Positions 41,902 through 51,562 of a stretch of 64,000 nucleotides of DNA are shown here, in pieces (positions within the stretch are counted from its first letter, which is position 1; each line of letters starts with the position of its first letter). The notes beneath the pieces are model-generated. The model ran no database searches. It was not told the origin of the DNA and saw only the letters and a list, made by a program, of their open reading frames with translations. Source of the DNA: Nonomuraea guangzhouensis (GTDB lineage Bacteria; Actinomycetota; Actinomycetes; Streptosporangiales; Streptosporangiaceae); NCBI RefSeq assembly GCF_019396345.1, contig NZ_JAHKRM010000036.1, positions 62,001-126,000 on the forward strand, read 5' to 3'. The translations under genes were made by a program, and so were the position numbers.

Positions 41902-42876
41902 ATGGCGCAGTCATACGACCTGGTGTCCATGGGCCGGTGCGGGGTGGACATCTACCCGCTCGACCACGGCGTCGGCCTGGAGGACGTGGAGCGGTTCGCC
42001 AAGTTCCTCGGCGGCAGCGCGACCAACGTCGCGGTGGCCGCGGCCCGGCACGGGCGCCGCGCGGCGATCGTCACGCGGACCGGGCGCGACCCGTTCGGCC
42101 GCTTCGTCCGGCGGGCGCTGCGCGGCTTCGGCGTCGACGACGCCTTCGCCGGTGAGGTCGACGGGCCGCCGACCCCGGTGACGTTCTGCGAGATCTTCCC
42201 CCCGGACCATTTCCCGCTGTACTTCTACCGCTATCCGATCGCGCCCGACCTGCTGATCGAGCCGGAGGAGGTTCCGTTCGACGCCGTACGCGAGGCCGGG
42301 GTCTTCTGGGCCACCATCACGGGGCTGTCGCAGGAGCCGTCGCGCTCGGCGCACTTCGCCGCCTGGCGGGCCCGTGGCCGCCGCGCGCACACCGTGCTCG
42401 ATCTCGACTACCGGCCGATGTTCTGGCCGGACCCGGGTGAGGCGAGCGCGCAGGTGAGCCAGGCCCTGGAGCACGTCACGGTGGCGGTCGGCAACCGGGA
42501 GGAGTGCGAGGTCGCGGTCGGGGAGGCCGACCCGCGGCGGGCGGCGGACGCCCTGCTGGAGCGGGGCGTGGAGCTGGCGATCGTGAAGCAGGGACCCAAG
42601 GGGGTGCTCGCCGCGACCGCGGACGAGCGCGTCGAGGTGCCGCCGTTCCCGGTGACGGTCGTCAACGGGCTCGGCGCCGGCGACGCTTTCGGCGGCGCGC
42701 TCGTCCACGGCCTGCTGTCCGGCTGGGACCTGACCCGCATCCTGCGCTTCGCGAACGTGGCAGGCGCCATCGTCGCCGGCCGGCTTGAATGCGCCGACGC
42801 GATGCCGACGGCGGCCGAGGTCGAGACGGTACTGCTCAAGGGCGCCATGCCGAACAGTGGAGAGGACGCACGATGA
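41902..42876 (+). CDS. iolC: 5-dehydro-2-deoxygluconokinase
   Basis: About 324 residues of the PfkB sugar kinase family. The frame is open upstream, but homology begins 'YDLVSMGRCGVDIYPLD', so the ATG at 41902 fits. 'FLGGSATNVAVAAARHG' is the first PfkB signature, and 'VVNGLGAGDAFGGALVHGLL' the second, with the catalytic Asp261. It phosphorylates 5-dehydro-2-deoxygluconate in myo-inositol breakdown. It is the first gene of a five-gene operon and overlaps the next by 4 bp. Confidence 0.93.
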   Translation: MAQSYDLVSMGRCGVDIYPLDHGVGLEDVERFAKFLGGSATNVAVAAARHGRRAAIVTRTGRDPFGRFVRRALRGFGVDDAFAGEVDGPPTPVTFCEIFPPDHFPLYFYRYPIAPDLLIEPEEVPFDAVREAGVFWATITGLSQEPSRSAHFAAWRARGRRAHTVLDLDYRPMFWPDPGEASAQVSQALEHVTVAVGNREECEVAVGEADPRRAADALLERGVELAIVKQGPKGVLAATADERVEVPPFPVTVVNGLGAGDAFGGALVHGLLSGWDLTRILRFANVAGAIVAGRLECADAMPTAAEVETVLLKGAMPNSGEDAR

Positions 42877-43775
42877 CGACCCGGACGCCGAGTCGCCCCG
42901 GCATCGCCGACCTGACCGAGATCCGGGTACGCGAGCCGCACCGGATCGCCGCCGGCTGGGCCGCCCGCCGGCGGCGCGACCTGGTGGGCGCGGACGGCAG
43001 GCTGCTCATCGTGGCCGCCGACCACCCGGCCCGCGGCGCGCTCGGCGTACGCGGGGACGCCAGGGCGATGGCCTCGCGCAGCGACCTGCTGGAACGCCTG
43101 ACGACGGCGCTGGCGCGCCCCGGTGTCGACGGCGTGCTCGGCACCCCCGACATCCTGGACGACCTGCTGCTGCTGGGGGCGCTGGAGGACAAGGTCGCGA
43201 TCGGCTCGATGAACCGGGGCGGCCTGCAGGGCGCGGTCTTCGAGCTGGACGACCGCTTCACCGCCTACACCGCGGGGGAGATCGTCGCCCGCGGCCTGGA
43301 AGGCGGCAAGATGCTCACCCGGATCTGCCTCGACGACCCCGGCACGGCCGCCACGCTGGAGGCCAGTGGCCGGGCGGTCACCGCGCTGGGCGCGCACGGC
43401 GTCATGGCAATGGTGGAGCCGTTCCTGTCGGTCCGCCGCGAGGGCAGGGTGCACAACCTGCTCGACCCCGACTCGACCATCACCTCCGTCCACATCGCCG
43501 CCGGGCTCGGCGCCACCAGCCGGCACACCTGGCTGAAGCTGCCCGTGGTCGAGGAGCTGGAGCGGGTCATGGACGCCACGACCCTGCCGACCCTGCTGCT
43601 GGGCGGCGACCCCGGTGGCCACCCCGACGAGACCTACGCCCGGTGGGGGAGAGCCCTGCGGCTGCCCGCCGTGCGGGGACTGGTCGTGGGAAGGGCGCTG
43701 CTGTTCCCGCCCGACGGTGACGTGGCCGCGGCGGTGGACCTCGCCGCGGGGCTCGTACACGGAGACGGGTCATGA
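42873..43775 (+). CDS. Cgl0158-family aldolase of inositol catabolism
   Basis: About 300 residues. The ATG overlaps the iolC stop (ATGA). It contains 'LLIVAADHPARGALGV', 'DGVLGTPDILDDLLLLG', 'KMLTRICLDDPGT' and 'LLLGGDPGG', the pattern of the Cgl0158 group related to DeoC/LacD aldolases. It sits where iolJ would be, so it probably splits the phosphorylated intermediate into malonate semialdehyde and dihydroxyacetone phosphate. That role is inferred from operon position. The Lys in 'GGKMLTRICLDD' is the candidate Schiff-base residue. Confidence 0.8.
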   Translation: MTTRTPSRPGIADLTEIRVREPHRIAAGWAARRRRDLVGADGRLLIVAADHPARGALGVRGDARAMASRSDLLERLTTALARPGVDGVLGTPDILDDLLLLGALEDKVAIGSMNRGGLQGAVFELDDRFTAYTAGEIVARGLEGGKMLTRICLDDPGTAATLEASGRAVTALGAHGVMAMVEPFLSVRREGRVHNLLDPDSTITSVHIAAGLGATSRHTWLKLPVVEELERVMDATTLPTLLLGGDPGGHPDETYARWGRALRLPAVRGLVVGRALLFPPDGDVAAAVDLAAGLVHGDGS

Positions 43776-44647
43776 ACGACAACGAACGCTGGGTCCGGAC
43801 GTACGGCACGGCCGCCGACGGGCCCTTCCAGGTGTCGATCACCGACGCCGTGCCCGGATGGGCCCACACGAGCCTGCGCGTGGCCGCACTGGCGCCGTTC
43901 GAGCGGGTGGAGCTGGACACCGGGGACAGCGAGGTCATCGTGGTGCCCTTGCGGGGCGGCGTTGACGTCACGGTCGCCGACCACGCGGGACAGCACCACA
44001 AGGCCCCGCTGGCCGGACGCGAGAGCGTGTTCGCCGGGCCCACCGACGTCGCCTACGTTCCCAGAGGCGCCGCCCTCACGGTGACCGCCGGCGAGCGTCC
44101 GGCGAAGATCGCGCTCTGCGGGGCGAAGGCCGCCAAACTGACCGAACCGCTGCCGTTCCGGCACCTGGCCGCGGCCGACGTCCCCGTCGAGCACCGCGGC
44201 GCCGGCCCGGCCGCGCGCCAGGTGCGTAACTTCGGGATCCCGCAGGTGCTCGACGCCGACTCGATCATCGCCTGCGAGGTGATCACGCCCGCCGGCAACT
44301 GGAGCTCCTACCCGCCGCACAAGCACGACGAGGAGCGCGCCGGCCTGGAGACCGAGCTGGAGGAGATCTACTACTTCGAGGTCCAGGCCCGGCCGGACGC
44401 CCCCGGCGGCGCGGACCCCGTCGGCTACCAGCGCGTGTACGGCACCGCCGAACGCCCCATCGACGTCCTGGCCGAGGTCCGTACCGGCGACGTCGTCCTC
44501 GTCCCGTACGGATGGCACGGCCCCGCGATGGCCCCGCCCGGCTACGACCTGTACTACCTCAACGTGATGGCCGGCCCCGGCGCCACCCGGGCCTGGCTCA
44601 TCTGCGACGACCCCGCCCACGCCTGGATCCGAGGAGGACTCCGATGA
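43772..44647 (+). CDS. iolB: 5-deoxy-glucuronate isomerase
   Basis: About 291 residues, a two-cupin protein. The second cupin has the metal ligands in 'SYPPHKHDEE', followed by 'LEEIYYFEVQ' and 'VLVPYGWHGPAMAPPGYDLYYLNVMAGP' (partial), which are characteristic of IolB. It converts 5-deoxy-glucuronate to 5-dehydro-2-deoxygluconate. The ATG overlaps the upstream stop and its own stop overlaps iolD. Confidence 0.95.
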   Translation: MNDNERWVRTYGTAADGPFQVSITDAVPGWAHTSLRVAALAPFERVELDTGDSEVIVVPLRGGVDVTVADHAGQHHKAPLAGRESVFAGPTDVAYVPRGAALTVTAGERPAKIALCGAKAAKLTEPLPFRHLAAADVPVEHRGAGPAARQVRNFGIPQVLDADSIIACEVITPAGNWSSYPPHKHDEERAGLETELEEIYYFEVQARPDAPGGADPVGYQRVYGTAERPIDVLAEVRTGDVVLVPYGWHGPAMAPPGYDLYYLNVMAGPGATRAWLICDDPAHAWIRGGLR

Positions 44648-46656
44648 CCGGCACGATCCGCCTGACCGTCAGCCAGGCCGTCGTGCGCTTCCTGGCCGTC
44701 CAGTGGAGCGAGCGCGACGGGCGGCGGCAGAAGCTGTTCGCCGGGTGCTTCGGCATCTTCGGCCACGGCAACGTCGCCGGGCTCGGCCAGGCGCTGCTGC
44801 AGGACGAGCTCGCCGACGACCCCACGAGCCGCCTCGCCGACGATGACCCGGACCGCCTCGCCGGCGACCACCCGGACCGCCTGCCGTACGTGCTGGCCCG
44901 CAACGAGCAGGCGATGGTGCACACGGCCGTGGCCTACGCCCGCCAGAAGGATCGCCTCCAGACCTGGGTCTGCACGGCGTCCGTCGGCCCCGGCTCGACC
45001 AACATGCTCACCGGGGCGGCGCTGGCCACCATCAACCGGCTGCCGGTGCTGCTGCTGCCCTCGGGCACGTTCGCGACGCGGGTGGCGGGGCCGGTGCTGC
45101 AGGAGCTGGAGGCGCCGTACGCGGCGGACGTCACCGTCAACGACGCCTTCCGCCCGCTGTCGCGCTTCTTCGACCGGGTCAACCGGCCCGAGCAACTGCC
45201 CTCGGCGCTGCTCGGCGCCATGCGGGTGCTGACCGACCCGGTGGAGACGGGGGCGGTGACGATCGTGCTGCCGCAGGACGTGCAGGCGGAGGCGTTCGAC
45301 TGGCCGGTGGAGCTCTTCGCCCCCCGGGTCTGGCGGGTGGGCCGGCCGCTGCCGGAGGCCGCCGACATCGCCGAGGCCGCGGCGCTGATCTCGGCGGCCC
45401 GGCGGCCGTTCGTCGTGGCGGGCGGCGGGGTGCACTACTCCGGCGCCGAGGAGGCCCTGCGCGCGTTCTGCGAGGCGACCGGCATCCCGGTGGGCGAGAG
45501 TCAGGCCGGCAAGGGCGCGCTGCCGCACGGCCACCCGCAGGCGATGGGCGCCGTCGGCTCGACGGGCACCACCGCCGCCAACGCGCTGGCGGGGGAGGCC
45601 GACCTGGTGATCGGGATCGGCACCCGCTACAGCGATTTCACCACCGCCTCCCGCACCGCCTTCCAGGATCCGGGCGTGCGCTTCGTCAACCTCAACGTCG
45701 CGCGCTTCGATGCCGGCAAGCTGGCCGGCCTGTCGGTCGTGGCCGACGCCCGCGAGGCCCTGACCGCGCTCACCCGGGCGCTGGCCGGCCACCAGGTGGA
45801 CCCGGCCTACCGGGAACGGCAGGCCCGGCTGTGGCGCGAGTGGGACGCCAAGGTGGAGGCGGCCTACAACCCGCCCCCGGAGGTCACCGGCGCGCTCGCC
45901 GACGGCGTGCTCACCCAGGGCACCGTGCTCGGCCGCGTCAACGAGCTGTCCGACCCCGCGGACGTGGTGGTGTGCGCGGCCGGCTCCATGCCCGGCGACC
46001 TGCACAAACTGTGGCGGGTACGCGACCGCAAGGCCTACCACGTCGAGTACGGCTACTCCTGCATGGGCTACGAGATCCCGGGCGGCCTCGGCGTCCGGCT
46101 GGCGGACCCCGGCCGGGACGTCTTCGTCATGGTCGGCGATGGCTCGTACCTGATGATGCCGACCGAGCTCGTCACCGCCGTCCAGGAACGCATCAAGATC
46201 ATCGTCGTCCTGGTCCAGAACCACGGCTTCCACTCCATCGGCTCGCTGTCGGAGGAGCTCGGCTCGCAGCGCTTCGGCACCAGCTACCGCTTCCGCGACG
46301 CGGTCACCGGCCGGCTGGCGGGCGACCGGCTGCCGGTCGACCTGGCTGCCAGCGCCCGCAGCTTCGGTGCCACCGTCATCGAGGTACGCGACCGGCAGGA
46401 GCTCGAACAGGCGATCAAGGACGCCAAGGCAGCCCCGGCGGACGGCGGCCCCGTCGTCATCCACGTCGAGACCGACCCGATGGTGCACGCCCCGGACAGC
46501 GCGTCCTGGTGGGACGTCCCGGTCAGCCAGGTCAGCGAGCTCGGCACCACCCGCCGCGCCTACGAGCGCTACACGACGCACAAGGCCGCGCAGCGCCCGT
46601 TCATGGGCCCCCACGTGGCCCCGACACCCCGCGACCCGGAAGGACCAGGACGTTGA
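44644..46656 (+). CDS. iolD: 3D-(3,5/4)-trihydroxycyclohexane-1,2-dione acylhydrolase
   Basis: About 670 residues of the thiamine-diphosphate enzyme family. Features are 'RLTVSQAVVRFLAVQ' at the start, 'CFGIFGHGNVAGLGQAL', 'ARNEQAMVHTAVAYARQ' (cofactor-activating Glu) and the ThDP/Mg motif 'MVGDGSYLMMPTELVTAVQERIKIIVVLVQNHGF' region near residues 498-530. It opens the ring of the trione to give 5-deoxy-glucuronate. The ATG at 44644 overlaps the iolB stop; the longer upstream frame is not needed. Confidence 0.95.
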   Translation: MTGTIRLTVSQAVVRFLAVQWSERDGRRQKLFAGCFGIFGHGNVAGLGQALLQDELADDPTSRLADDDPDRLAGDHPDRLPYVLARNEQAMVHTAVAYARQKDRLQTWVCTASVGPGSTNMLTGAALATINRLPVLLLPSGTFATRVAGPVLQELEAPYAADVTVNDAFRPLSRFFDRVNRPEQLPSALLGAMRVLTDPVETGAVTIVLPQDVQAEAFDWPVELFAPRVWRVGRPLPEAADIAEAAALISAARRPFVVAGGGVHYSGAEEALRAFCEATGIPVGESQAGKGALPHGHPQAMGAVGSTGTTAANALAGEADLVIGIGTRYSDFTTASRTAFQDPGVRFVNLNVARFDAGKLAGLSVVADAREALTALTRALAGHQVDPAYRERQARLWREWDAKVEAAYNPPPEVTGALADGVLTQGTVLGRVNELSDPADVVVCAAGSMPGDLHKLWRVRDRKAYHVEYGYSCMGYEIPGGLGVRLADPGRDVFVMVGDGSYLMMPTELVTAVQERIKIIVVLVQNHGFHSIGSLSEELGSQRFGTSYRFRDAVTGRLAGDRLPVDLAASARSFGATVIEVRDRQELEQAIKDAKAAPADGGPVVIHVETDPMVHAPDSASWWDVPVSQVSELGTTRRAYERYTTHKAAQRPFMGPHVAPTPRDPEGPGR

Positions 46657-48146
46657 CCACCCGCATCACCCACCTCATAGGCGGCCGTCCCTGGGAGGGC
46701 ACCTCCGAGCGCGCCGGCGACGTGCACAACCCCGCGACCGGCGCCCGCACCGGCCGCGTCGACCTGGCCTCCGCCGATCTCGTCGGCCAGGCCGTCGCCA
46801 CGGCCAAGGCGGCCTGGACCGGCTGGGCCGGCACCTCGCTGGCCAGGCGCGCCCAGGTGCTGTTCGCCTTCCGCGAGCTGCTGAACGCGCGCAAGCACGA
46901 GATCGCCGCGCTGATCACCGCCGAGCACGGCAAGGTGCTCGACGACGCGCTCGGCGAGGTCACCCGGGGGCTGGAGGTCGCCGAGTTCGCGTGCGGCATC
47001 CCGCACCTGCTCAAGGGCGGGTTCAGCGAGAACGTCTCCACCCGGGTCGACGTCTACTCCATCCGGCAGCCGGTCGGTGTCGTGGCCGTGATCTCGCCGT
47101 TCAACTTCCCCGCGATGGTGCCGCTGTGGTTCGTCCCGATCGCCATCGCCTGCGGCAACGCGGTGATACTCAAGCCCTCCGAAAAGGACCCCTCGGCGGC
47201 GGTCGCCATGGCCCGCCTGTGGACCGAGGCCGGCTTGCCCGACGGGGTCATGAACGTCGTGCACGGCGACAAGGAGGCCGTGGACGCGCTGCTCACCCAT
47301 CCCGACGTACGGGCCGTCTCGTTCGTCGGCTCCACCCCGATCGCCCGGTACGTCTACGAGACCGGCACCGCGCACGGCAAGCGGGTGCAGGCCCTCGGCG
47401 GCGCCAAGAACCACATGCTCGTCCTGCCCGACGCCGACCTCGATCTCACCGCCGACGCCGCCGTCAACGCCGGCTTCGGATCGGCCGGCGAACGCTGCAT
47501 GGCGATCTCGGCGCTCGTCGCGGTCGACACCATCGCCGACGCGCTCGTCGAGAAGATCAAGGACCGGATGCGCAAGCTACGCACCGGCGATGGCACCCGG
47601 GGCTGCGACATGGGCCCGCTGGTCACCGGCCAGCACCGCGACAAGGTGGCCGGGTACGTCGAGGCCGGGCTCGCGGAGGGGGCGAGCCTGGTCGTCGACG
47701 GCCGGGACGGCGACTTCGACGGCGACGAGGACGGCTTCTGGCTCGGGCCCACCCTGTTCGACGACGTCACCCCCGGCATGTCCATCTACCGCGACGAGAT
47801 CTTCGGCCCGGTGCTGTCCGTCGTCCGGGTGAAGTCCTACGACGAGGGCCTGGCCCTCATCAACGCCAACCCGTACGGCAACGGCACGGCCATCTTCACC
47901 AACGACGGCGGGGCGGCCCGGCGCTTCCAGAACGAGGTGGAGGTCGGCATGGTGGGCATCAACGTGCCGATCCCGGTGCCGGTGTCGCACTACTCCTTCG
48001 GCGGCTGGAAGAACAGCCTGTTCGGGGACACGCACGCGCACGGCACGGAAGGCGTGCATTTCTTCACCCGTGGCAAGGTCGTCACCTCCCGCTGGCTCGA
48101 CCCTTCGCACGGCGGCCTCAATCTCGGTTTCCCGCAGAACGACTGA
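46653..48146 (+). CDS. iolA: CoA-acylating methylmalonate-semialdehyde dehydrogenase
   Basis: About 497 residues. The TTG start overlaps the iolD stop (TTGA), with AGGA upstream. Aldehyde dehydrogenase features are 'ISPFNFPAMVPLWFVP', 'LKPSEKDPSAA', 'VSFVGSTPIARYVYETG' and the catalytic Cys282 in 'GSAGERCMAISALV', a form typical of MmsA/IolA. It oxidises malonate semialdehyde to acetyl-CoA with CO2 release, the last step of the inositol route. It is the last gene of this operon and convergent with the LacI gene. Confidence 0.94.
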   Translation: MTTRITHLIGGRPWEGTSERAGDVHNPATGARTGRVDLASADLVGQAVATAKAAWTGWAGTSLARRAQVLFAFRELLNARKHEIAALITAEHGKVLDDALGEVTRGLEVAEFACGIPHLLKGGFSENVSTRVDVYSIRQPVGVVAVISPFNFPAMVPLWFVPIAIACGNAVILKPSEKDPSAAVAMARLWTEAGLPDGVMNVVHGDKEAVDALLTHPDVRAVSFVGSTPIARYVYETGTAHGKRVQALGGAKNHMLVLPDADLDLTADAAVNAGFGSAGERCMAISALVAVDTIADALVEKIKDRMRKLRTGDGTRGCDMGPLVTGQHRDKVAGYVEAGLAEGASLVVDGRDGDFDGDEDGFWLGPTLFDDVTPGMSIYRDEIFGPVLSVVRVKSYDEGLALINANPYGNGTAIFTNDGGAARRFQNEVEVGMVGINVPIPVPVSHYSFGGWKNSLFGDTHAHGTEGVHFFTRGKVVTSRWLDPSHGGLNLGFPQND

Positions 48147-48193
48147 TCGGCTCCTTGCGAAAAGTCATTAAATGGTAAATTCGAATTCGCGGA

Positions 48194-49207
48194 TTATCGC
48201 GGTGAAAGGCCGGTGCTGCCGCGGACGATGAGACGTGTGGGAAGCAGGATCTCGCGGCGTTCCTGATGTACGCCGTCCAGCCGGTCCGTGGCCGCCTGGA
48301 CGGCGAGCCGGGCCTGCTCCAGCGTTAACTGGCTCACGGTCGTGAGGGCCATGCGGGGGTGCCGCGCCATGAGGCTGTCGTCGAAGCCGGTCACCGACAT
48401 GTCGGCCGGCACCCTGAGGCCACCGCTCTCCAGGGCCTCGATCAGCCCCAGTGCCGTGCGGTCGTTGAACGCGACGACGGCGGTGACTCCCGCGCCGGAG
48501 TCGAGGTGCCGCAGCGCCTCCGCCCCGTGGCGCTCGGTGAGCCCTCCGGGCAGGACGACGGCCTCGAGCCCGTGGCGTAGCACGGCCGCCTGGTAGGCCT
48601 CCCGCCGGACGGCGGAGATGGGCCCAGGACCGCCGTCGACGTGCGCGATGCGGCGGTGGCCGAGCGCGACCAGGTGATCGACCACGTCGGAGATGCCCTG
48701 CTGGTCGTCGGCGCGGACCACGTCCACGCCCGGCAGGTTGAGCGGGCGCCCCACGCAGACCGTCGGGACGTCCTCGACGAGCGCGGCCAGCTCGGCCTCG
48801 GGCATCGTCGGCCCCAGCAGCAGGAGCGCCTCGCACCGGAAGTCGATGAGCGTCTCGATGGCGCGCCGCTCGTCGTGGGTGGCGGTCATGGCCCCCAGCA
48901 CGGTCTCGTAGCCCGCGGCGTCGACCGTCGACTGGATCTCCTCGGCGAGCTCCCCCTGGTAGACGTTGCTGGGCTGGATGGTCACGCCGATGAGCCGCGT
49001 CCGCTTTTTGGCGAGGAGCGTGGCGTTCCGGTCCTTGCGATATCCCAGGCGCTCGGCGACGGCCAGGACGCGCTTGGTCGTGGCGGCGCTCGGTCCCGCC
49101 GAGCCGCTGAGCACCTTGGAGACCAGGCCTTTGGAGACGCCCGCGGCGGCGGCGACATCGAGAATCGTGGGCCGGCGGCGCGGTGCCGGAGCAGTGGGGT
49201 CGGCCAT
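48194..49207 (-). CDS. LacI-family regulator of the inositol genes
   Basis: About 337 residues. HTH 'PTILDVAAAAGVSKGLVSKVLSG' and the hinge region around 'RKDRNATLLAKKR' are followed by the sensor domain ('VDVVRADDQQGISDVVDHLVALGHRRIAHVDGG' region, 'VTGFDDSLMARHPRMALTTVSQ'). The gene is convergent with iolA and divergent from the dehydrogenase operon. The 20-bp element 26 bases upstream of its ATG recurs upstream of iolC. It therefore probably represses both inositol operons and itself. The inducer may be inositol or a later intermediate. Confidence 0.88.
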   Translation of the reverse strand: MADPTAPAPRRRPTILDVAAAAGVSKGLVSKVLSGSAGPSAATTKRVLAVAERLGYRKDRNATLLAKKRTRLIGVTIQPSNVYQGELAEEIQSTVDAAGYETVLGAMTATHDERRAIETLIDFRCEALLLLGPTMPEAELAALVEDVPTVCVGRPLNLPGVDVVRADDQQGISDVVDHLVALGHRRIAHVDGGPGPISAVRREAYQAAVLRHGLEAVVLPGGLTERHGAEALRHLDSGAGVTAVVAFNDRTALGLIEALESGGLRVPADMSVTGFDDSLMARHPRMALTTVSQLTLEQARLAVQAATDRLDGVHQERREILLPTRLIVRGSTGLSPR

Positions 49208-49232
49208 GCGGTCACCATAATGCCGGAGGGTT

Positions 49233-49252
49233 TGTCAGCACAAACCCTTGAC
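49233..49252. promoter_or_regulatory. Inositol-regulon operator, copy between LacI and dehydrogenase genes
   Basis: TGTCAGCACAAACCCTTGAC, inside the dyad TTTGT-CAGC-ACAAA. TTGACA (49248-49253) can be the -35 of the rightward operon. It matches the copy at 41762-41781 at 17 of 20 positions. Confidence 0.72.
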
Positions 49253-49376
49253 ATATGCCTGTAACAAGTCGCATGCTCGGCGCATTCCTTTAAACCGGTT
49301 TCCAAGACCGGCTGCCGGGCGGTTTACGCGACGCGGACGCCCTTATTCAGTTACGCCCATGATCCAAGGAGCTGGC

Positions 49377-50573
49377 ATGCCCAACGACCACATCGGCGTC
49401 GCCGTCATCGGTGCCGGGATGGCCGGCAGATCGCACGCCGCCGGCTATCGCGGCGCCACGACGACGTACGACCCGGGTCTGCCCGACGTGCGGCTGGTGG
49501 CGATCGCCGACGTGAACGAGCACTTCGCGGAGGAGACCGCGCGCCGGTTCGGGTACACACGGGCGGAGACGTCCTGGCAGGCCGTCGCCGAAGCCCCCGA
49601 CATCGATGTCGTGAGCGTGGTGGTCGCCAATCATCTGCACCGGGAGGTCGTCGAGGGACTCCTGGCGGCGGGCAAGCACGTCCTGTGCGAGAAGCCTTTC
49701 GCGCCGACCGTCGAGGACGCCGAGGCCATGGTCGCCGCGGCCCGGGCCCGGCCGGAGGCGCAGGCGGGAGTCGGCTTCACCTTCCGCCGTTCGCCCGCGA
49801 TCGCGGCGGTCAAGCGGCTGGTCGACGACGGGTCGACGGGGCGGCCGATCCACTTCAACGGCCACTACTGGTGTGACTACGGCGCCGACCCCTCGGGACC
49901 GATGAGCTGGCGGTACAAGGGCGGTCCTGGCTCGGGCGCGCTCGCCGACATCGGCAGCCACCTCGTGGACCTCGCCGAGTTCCTCTGCGGCCCGATCCGG
50001 TCCGTCCGGGGGACGACGCTGTCGACGTTCGTCACCGAGCGCGCGCTGCCGCTGGGCGCCGCGGTCGGGCACGCCGCGGCGACCTTGAGCGACGAGCGCG
50101 AGCCGGTCGAGAACGAGGACCTGGTCACCTTCACCGCGACCTTCGAATCAGGGGCCACGGCGACCATGTCCGCCTCCCGCGTCGCGCTCGGCCTGGCCAA
50201 CTCCCTCGGCTTCGAGCTGTTCGCCGAGAACGCCGCGGCGACCTTCGACCTGCTGCGGGCCGGCGAGTTCGGCTACATGGACCGCGCGGTGGAGGGGCCC
50301 ACCAAGGGCTACCGGCAGGTGGCCGTCGGCCCGGACCATCCCTACCTCACCGGCGGCCTGCCCATGGACTTCCCCGGGGTCGGATACGGGCAGAACGATC
50401 TGTTCGTCTTCCAGGCCCGGGCGTTCCTGGAGCAGGTGGCCGGGCTCGACCGGCTGCCCAGGGTGCCCTCCTTCGAGCACGGGCTGCACAACCTCCGGCT
50501 CCTCGCCGCCATCACCGAGTCGGCCCGCAACGGCGGCGCCGAAGTCAAGATCTCACAGGAAGAGAACCGATGA
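49377..50573 (+). CDS. Gfo/Idh/MocA-family dehydrogenase (inositol-type)
   Basis: About 398 residues. AAGGAG precedes the ATG at 49377. The Rossmann domain begins 'IGVAVIGAGMAGRSHAAGY', the family motif EKP is in 'HVLCEKPFAPTVEDAEAM', and the C-terminal domain has 'GALADIGSHLVDLAEFLCG' with the usual Asp/His catalytic pair. It oxidises a sugar or cyclitol hydroxyl with NAD(P). In this regulon it is a candidate for the inositol 2-dehydrogenase or for an epimeric inositol. The gene opens the second inositol operon and overlaps the next gene by 4 bp. Confidence 0.88.
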   Translation: MPNDHIGVAVIGAGMAGRSHAAGYRGATTTYDPGLPDVRLVAIADVNEHFAEETARRFGYTRAETSWQAVAEAPDIDVVSVVVANHLHREVVEGLLAAGKHVLCEKPFAPTVEDAEAMVAAARARPEAQAGVGFTFRRSPAIAAVKRLVDDGSTGRPIHFNGHYWCDYGADPSGPMSWRYKGGPGSGALADIGSHLVDLAEFLCGPIRSVRGTTLSTFVTERALPLGAAVGHAAATLSDEREPVENEDLVTFTATFESGATATMSASRVALGLANSLGFELFAENAAATFDLLRAGEFGYMDRAVEGPTKGYRQVAVGPDHPYLTGGLPMDFPGVGYGQNDLFVFQARAFLEQVAGLDRLPRVPSFEHGLHNLRLLAAITESARNGGAEVKISQEENR

Positions 50574-51562
50574 AGCTCGGCGCCTACACCGCCTGCCTGC
50601 ACGACAAACCGCTGCCCGAGGCCCTGGCCATCCTCAAGGGGATGGGCCTGGACAGCGCGGAGATCAACTCCGGCGGGTTCATCCCGGAGCCGCACCTTCC
50701 GATCGACGAGCTCTTCGACAGCGAACAGGCCCGCCAGGACTACCTCGGGCTCTTCGCCGAGCAGGGGATCACGCTCACCGCGCTCAACTGCAACGGCAAC
50801 CCCCTGCACCCGAACCCCGTCGTACGGGACAAGCACGCGAACGACCTCCTGCGGTCGCTGGAACTGGCCGCCCTCCTGGGCGTCAAGCGCGTGGTCGCCA
50901 TGTCGGGCACGCCGGCCGCCAGCGCCACCGGGACCAACCCGGCCTGGAACGTCCTGCCCTGGGACAGCGCCTACCTCGACGTACGGGACTACCAGTGGAA
51001 CGAGGTCGCCATCCCGTTCTGGAAGACGGTCCAGTGGCGGGCGGCCCACTTCGACGTCAAGGTGGCGATCGAGATGCACCCGCACAACGTCGTCTACAAC
51101 CCGGCGACGCTGGAGCGGCTCGCCGAGGCGATCGACGCGACCCACGTCGGCGCCGAGATGGACCCCAGCCACCTGTTCTGGCAGGGCATCGACCCCGTGG
51201 AGGCGGTCGGCCACCTCGGCTCGCTGGTGTACAACGCCGCGGCCAAGGACACCAGGATCAACCCGGCGGCTCGGGTGAACGGCGTCCTCGACGACCGATT
51301 CGGCCGGGTCCACCCGGACGAGCCCGGCGCCGTCGGCCTCGGCGGGCCGTACACCCTGTCCCGCTGGCCGGAGAACTCCTCCTGGGACTTCGTCGCCGTC
51401 GGCCGCGGCCACGACGTCACCTGGTGGAACGCGTTCCTGGGGGCACTGGAGAAGGTGGACCCGGACATGGCCGTGAACATCGAGCACGAGGACCAGGAGC
51501 TCGACCAGCTCGAAGGCCTGGCCGCCGCGGCCAAGACCCTGCTCGAGGCCGCAGGCCGATAG
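50570..51562 (+). CDS. Sugar phosphate isomerase/epimerase-family TIM barrel
   Basis: About 330 residues, AP-endonuclease 2-like barrel. Visible metal-ligand candidates are Glu in 'LDSAEINSGGF', Glu and His in 'VAIEMHPHNVVYN', Asp/His in 'EMDPSHLFWQG' and Glu in 'VNIEHEDQEL'. Enzymes of this family include inosose dehydratase (IolE) and IolH/IolI isomerases. The gene is translationally coupled to the Gfo/Idh dehydrogenase and so should act on its product. Which of the two barrels in this operon is the dehydratase cannot be decided by reading. Confidence 0.85.
   Translation: MKLGAYTACLHDKPLPEALAILKGMGLDSAEINSGGFIPEPHLPIDELFDSEQARQDYLGLFAEQGITLTALNCNGNPLHPNPVVRDKHANDLLRSLELAALLGVKRVVAMSGTPAASATGTNPAWNVLPWDSAYLDVRDYQWNEVAIPFWKTVQWRAAHFDVKVAIEMHPHNVVYNPATLERLAEAIDATHVGAEMDPSHLFWQGIDPVEAVGHLGSLVYNAAAKDTRINPAARVNGVLDDRFGRVHPDEPGAVGLGGPYTLSRWPENSSWDFVAVGRGHDVTWWNAFLGALEKVDPDMAVNIEHEDQELDQLEGLAAAAKTLLEAAGR

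Noticed and set aside
44554..46614. 686-codon open frame antisense to iolD
   Set aside because: No domain, composition biased to R/G/V/A, and iolD on the other strand is unmistakable.
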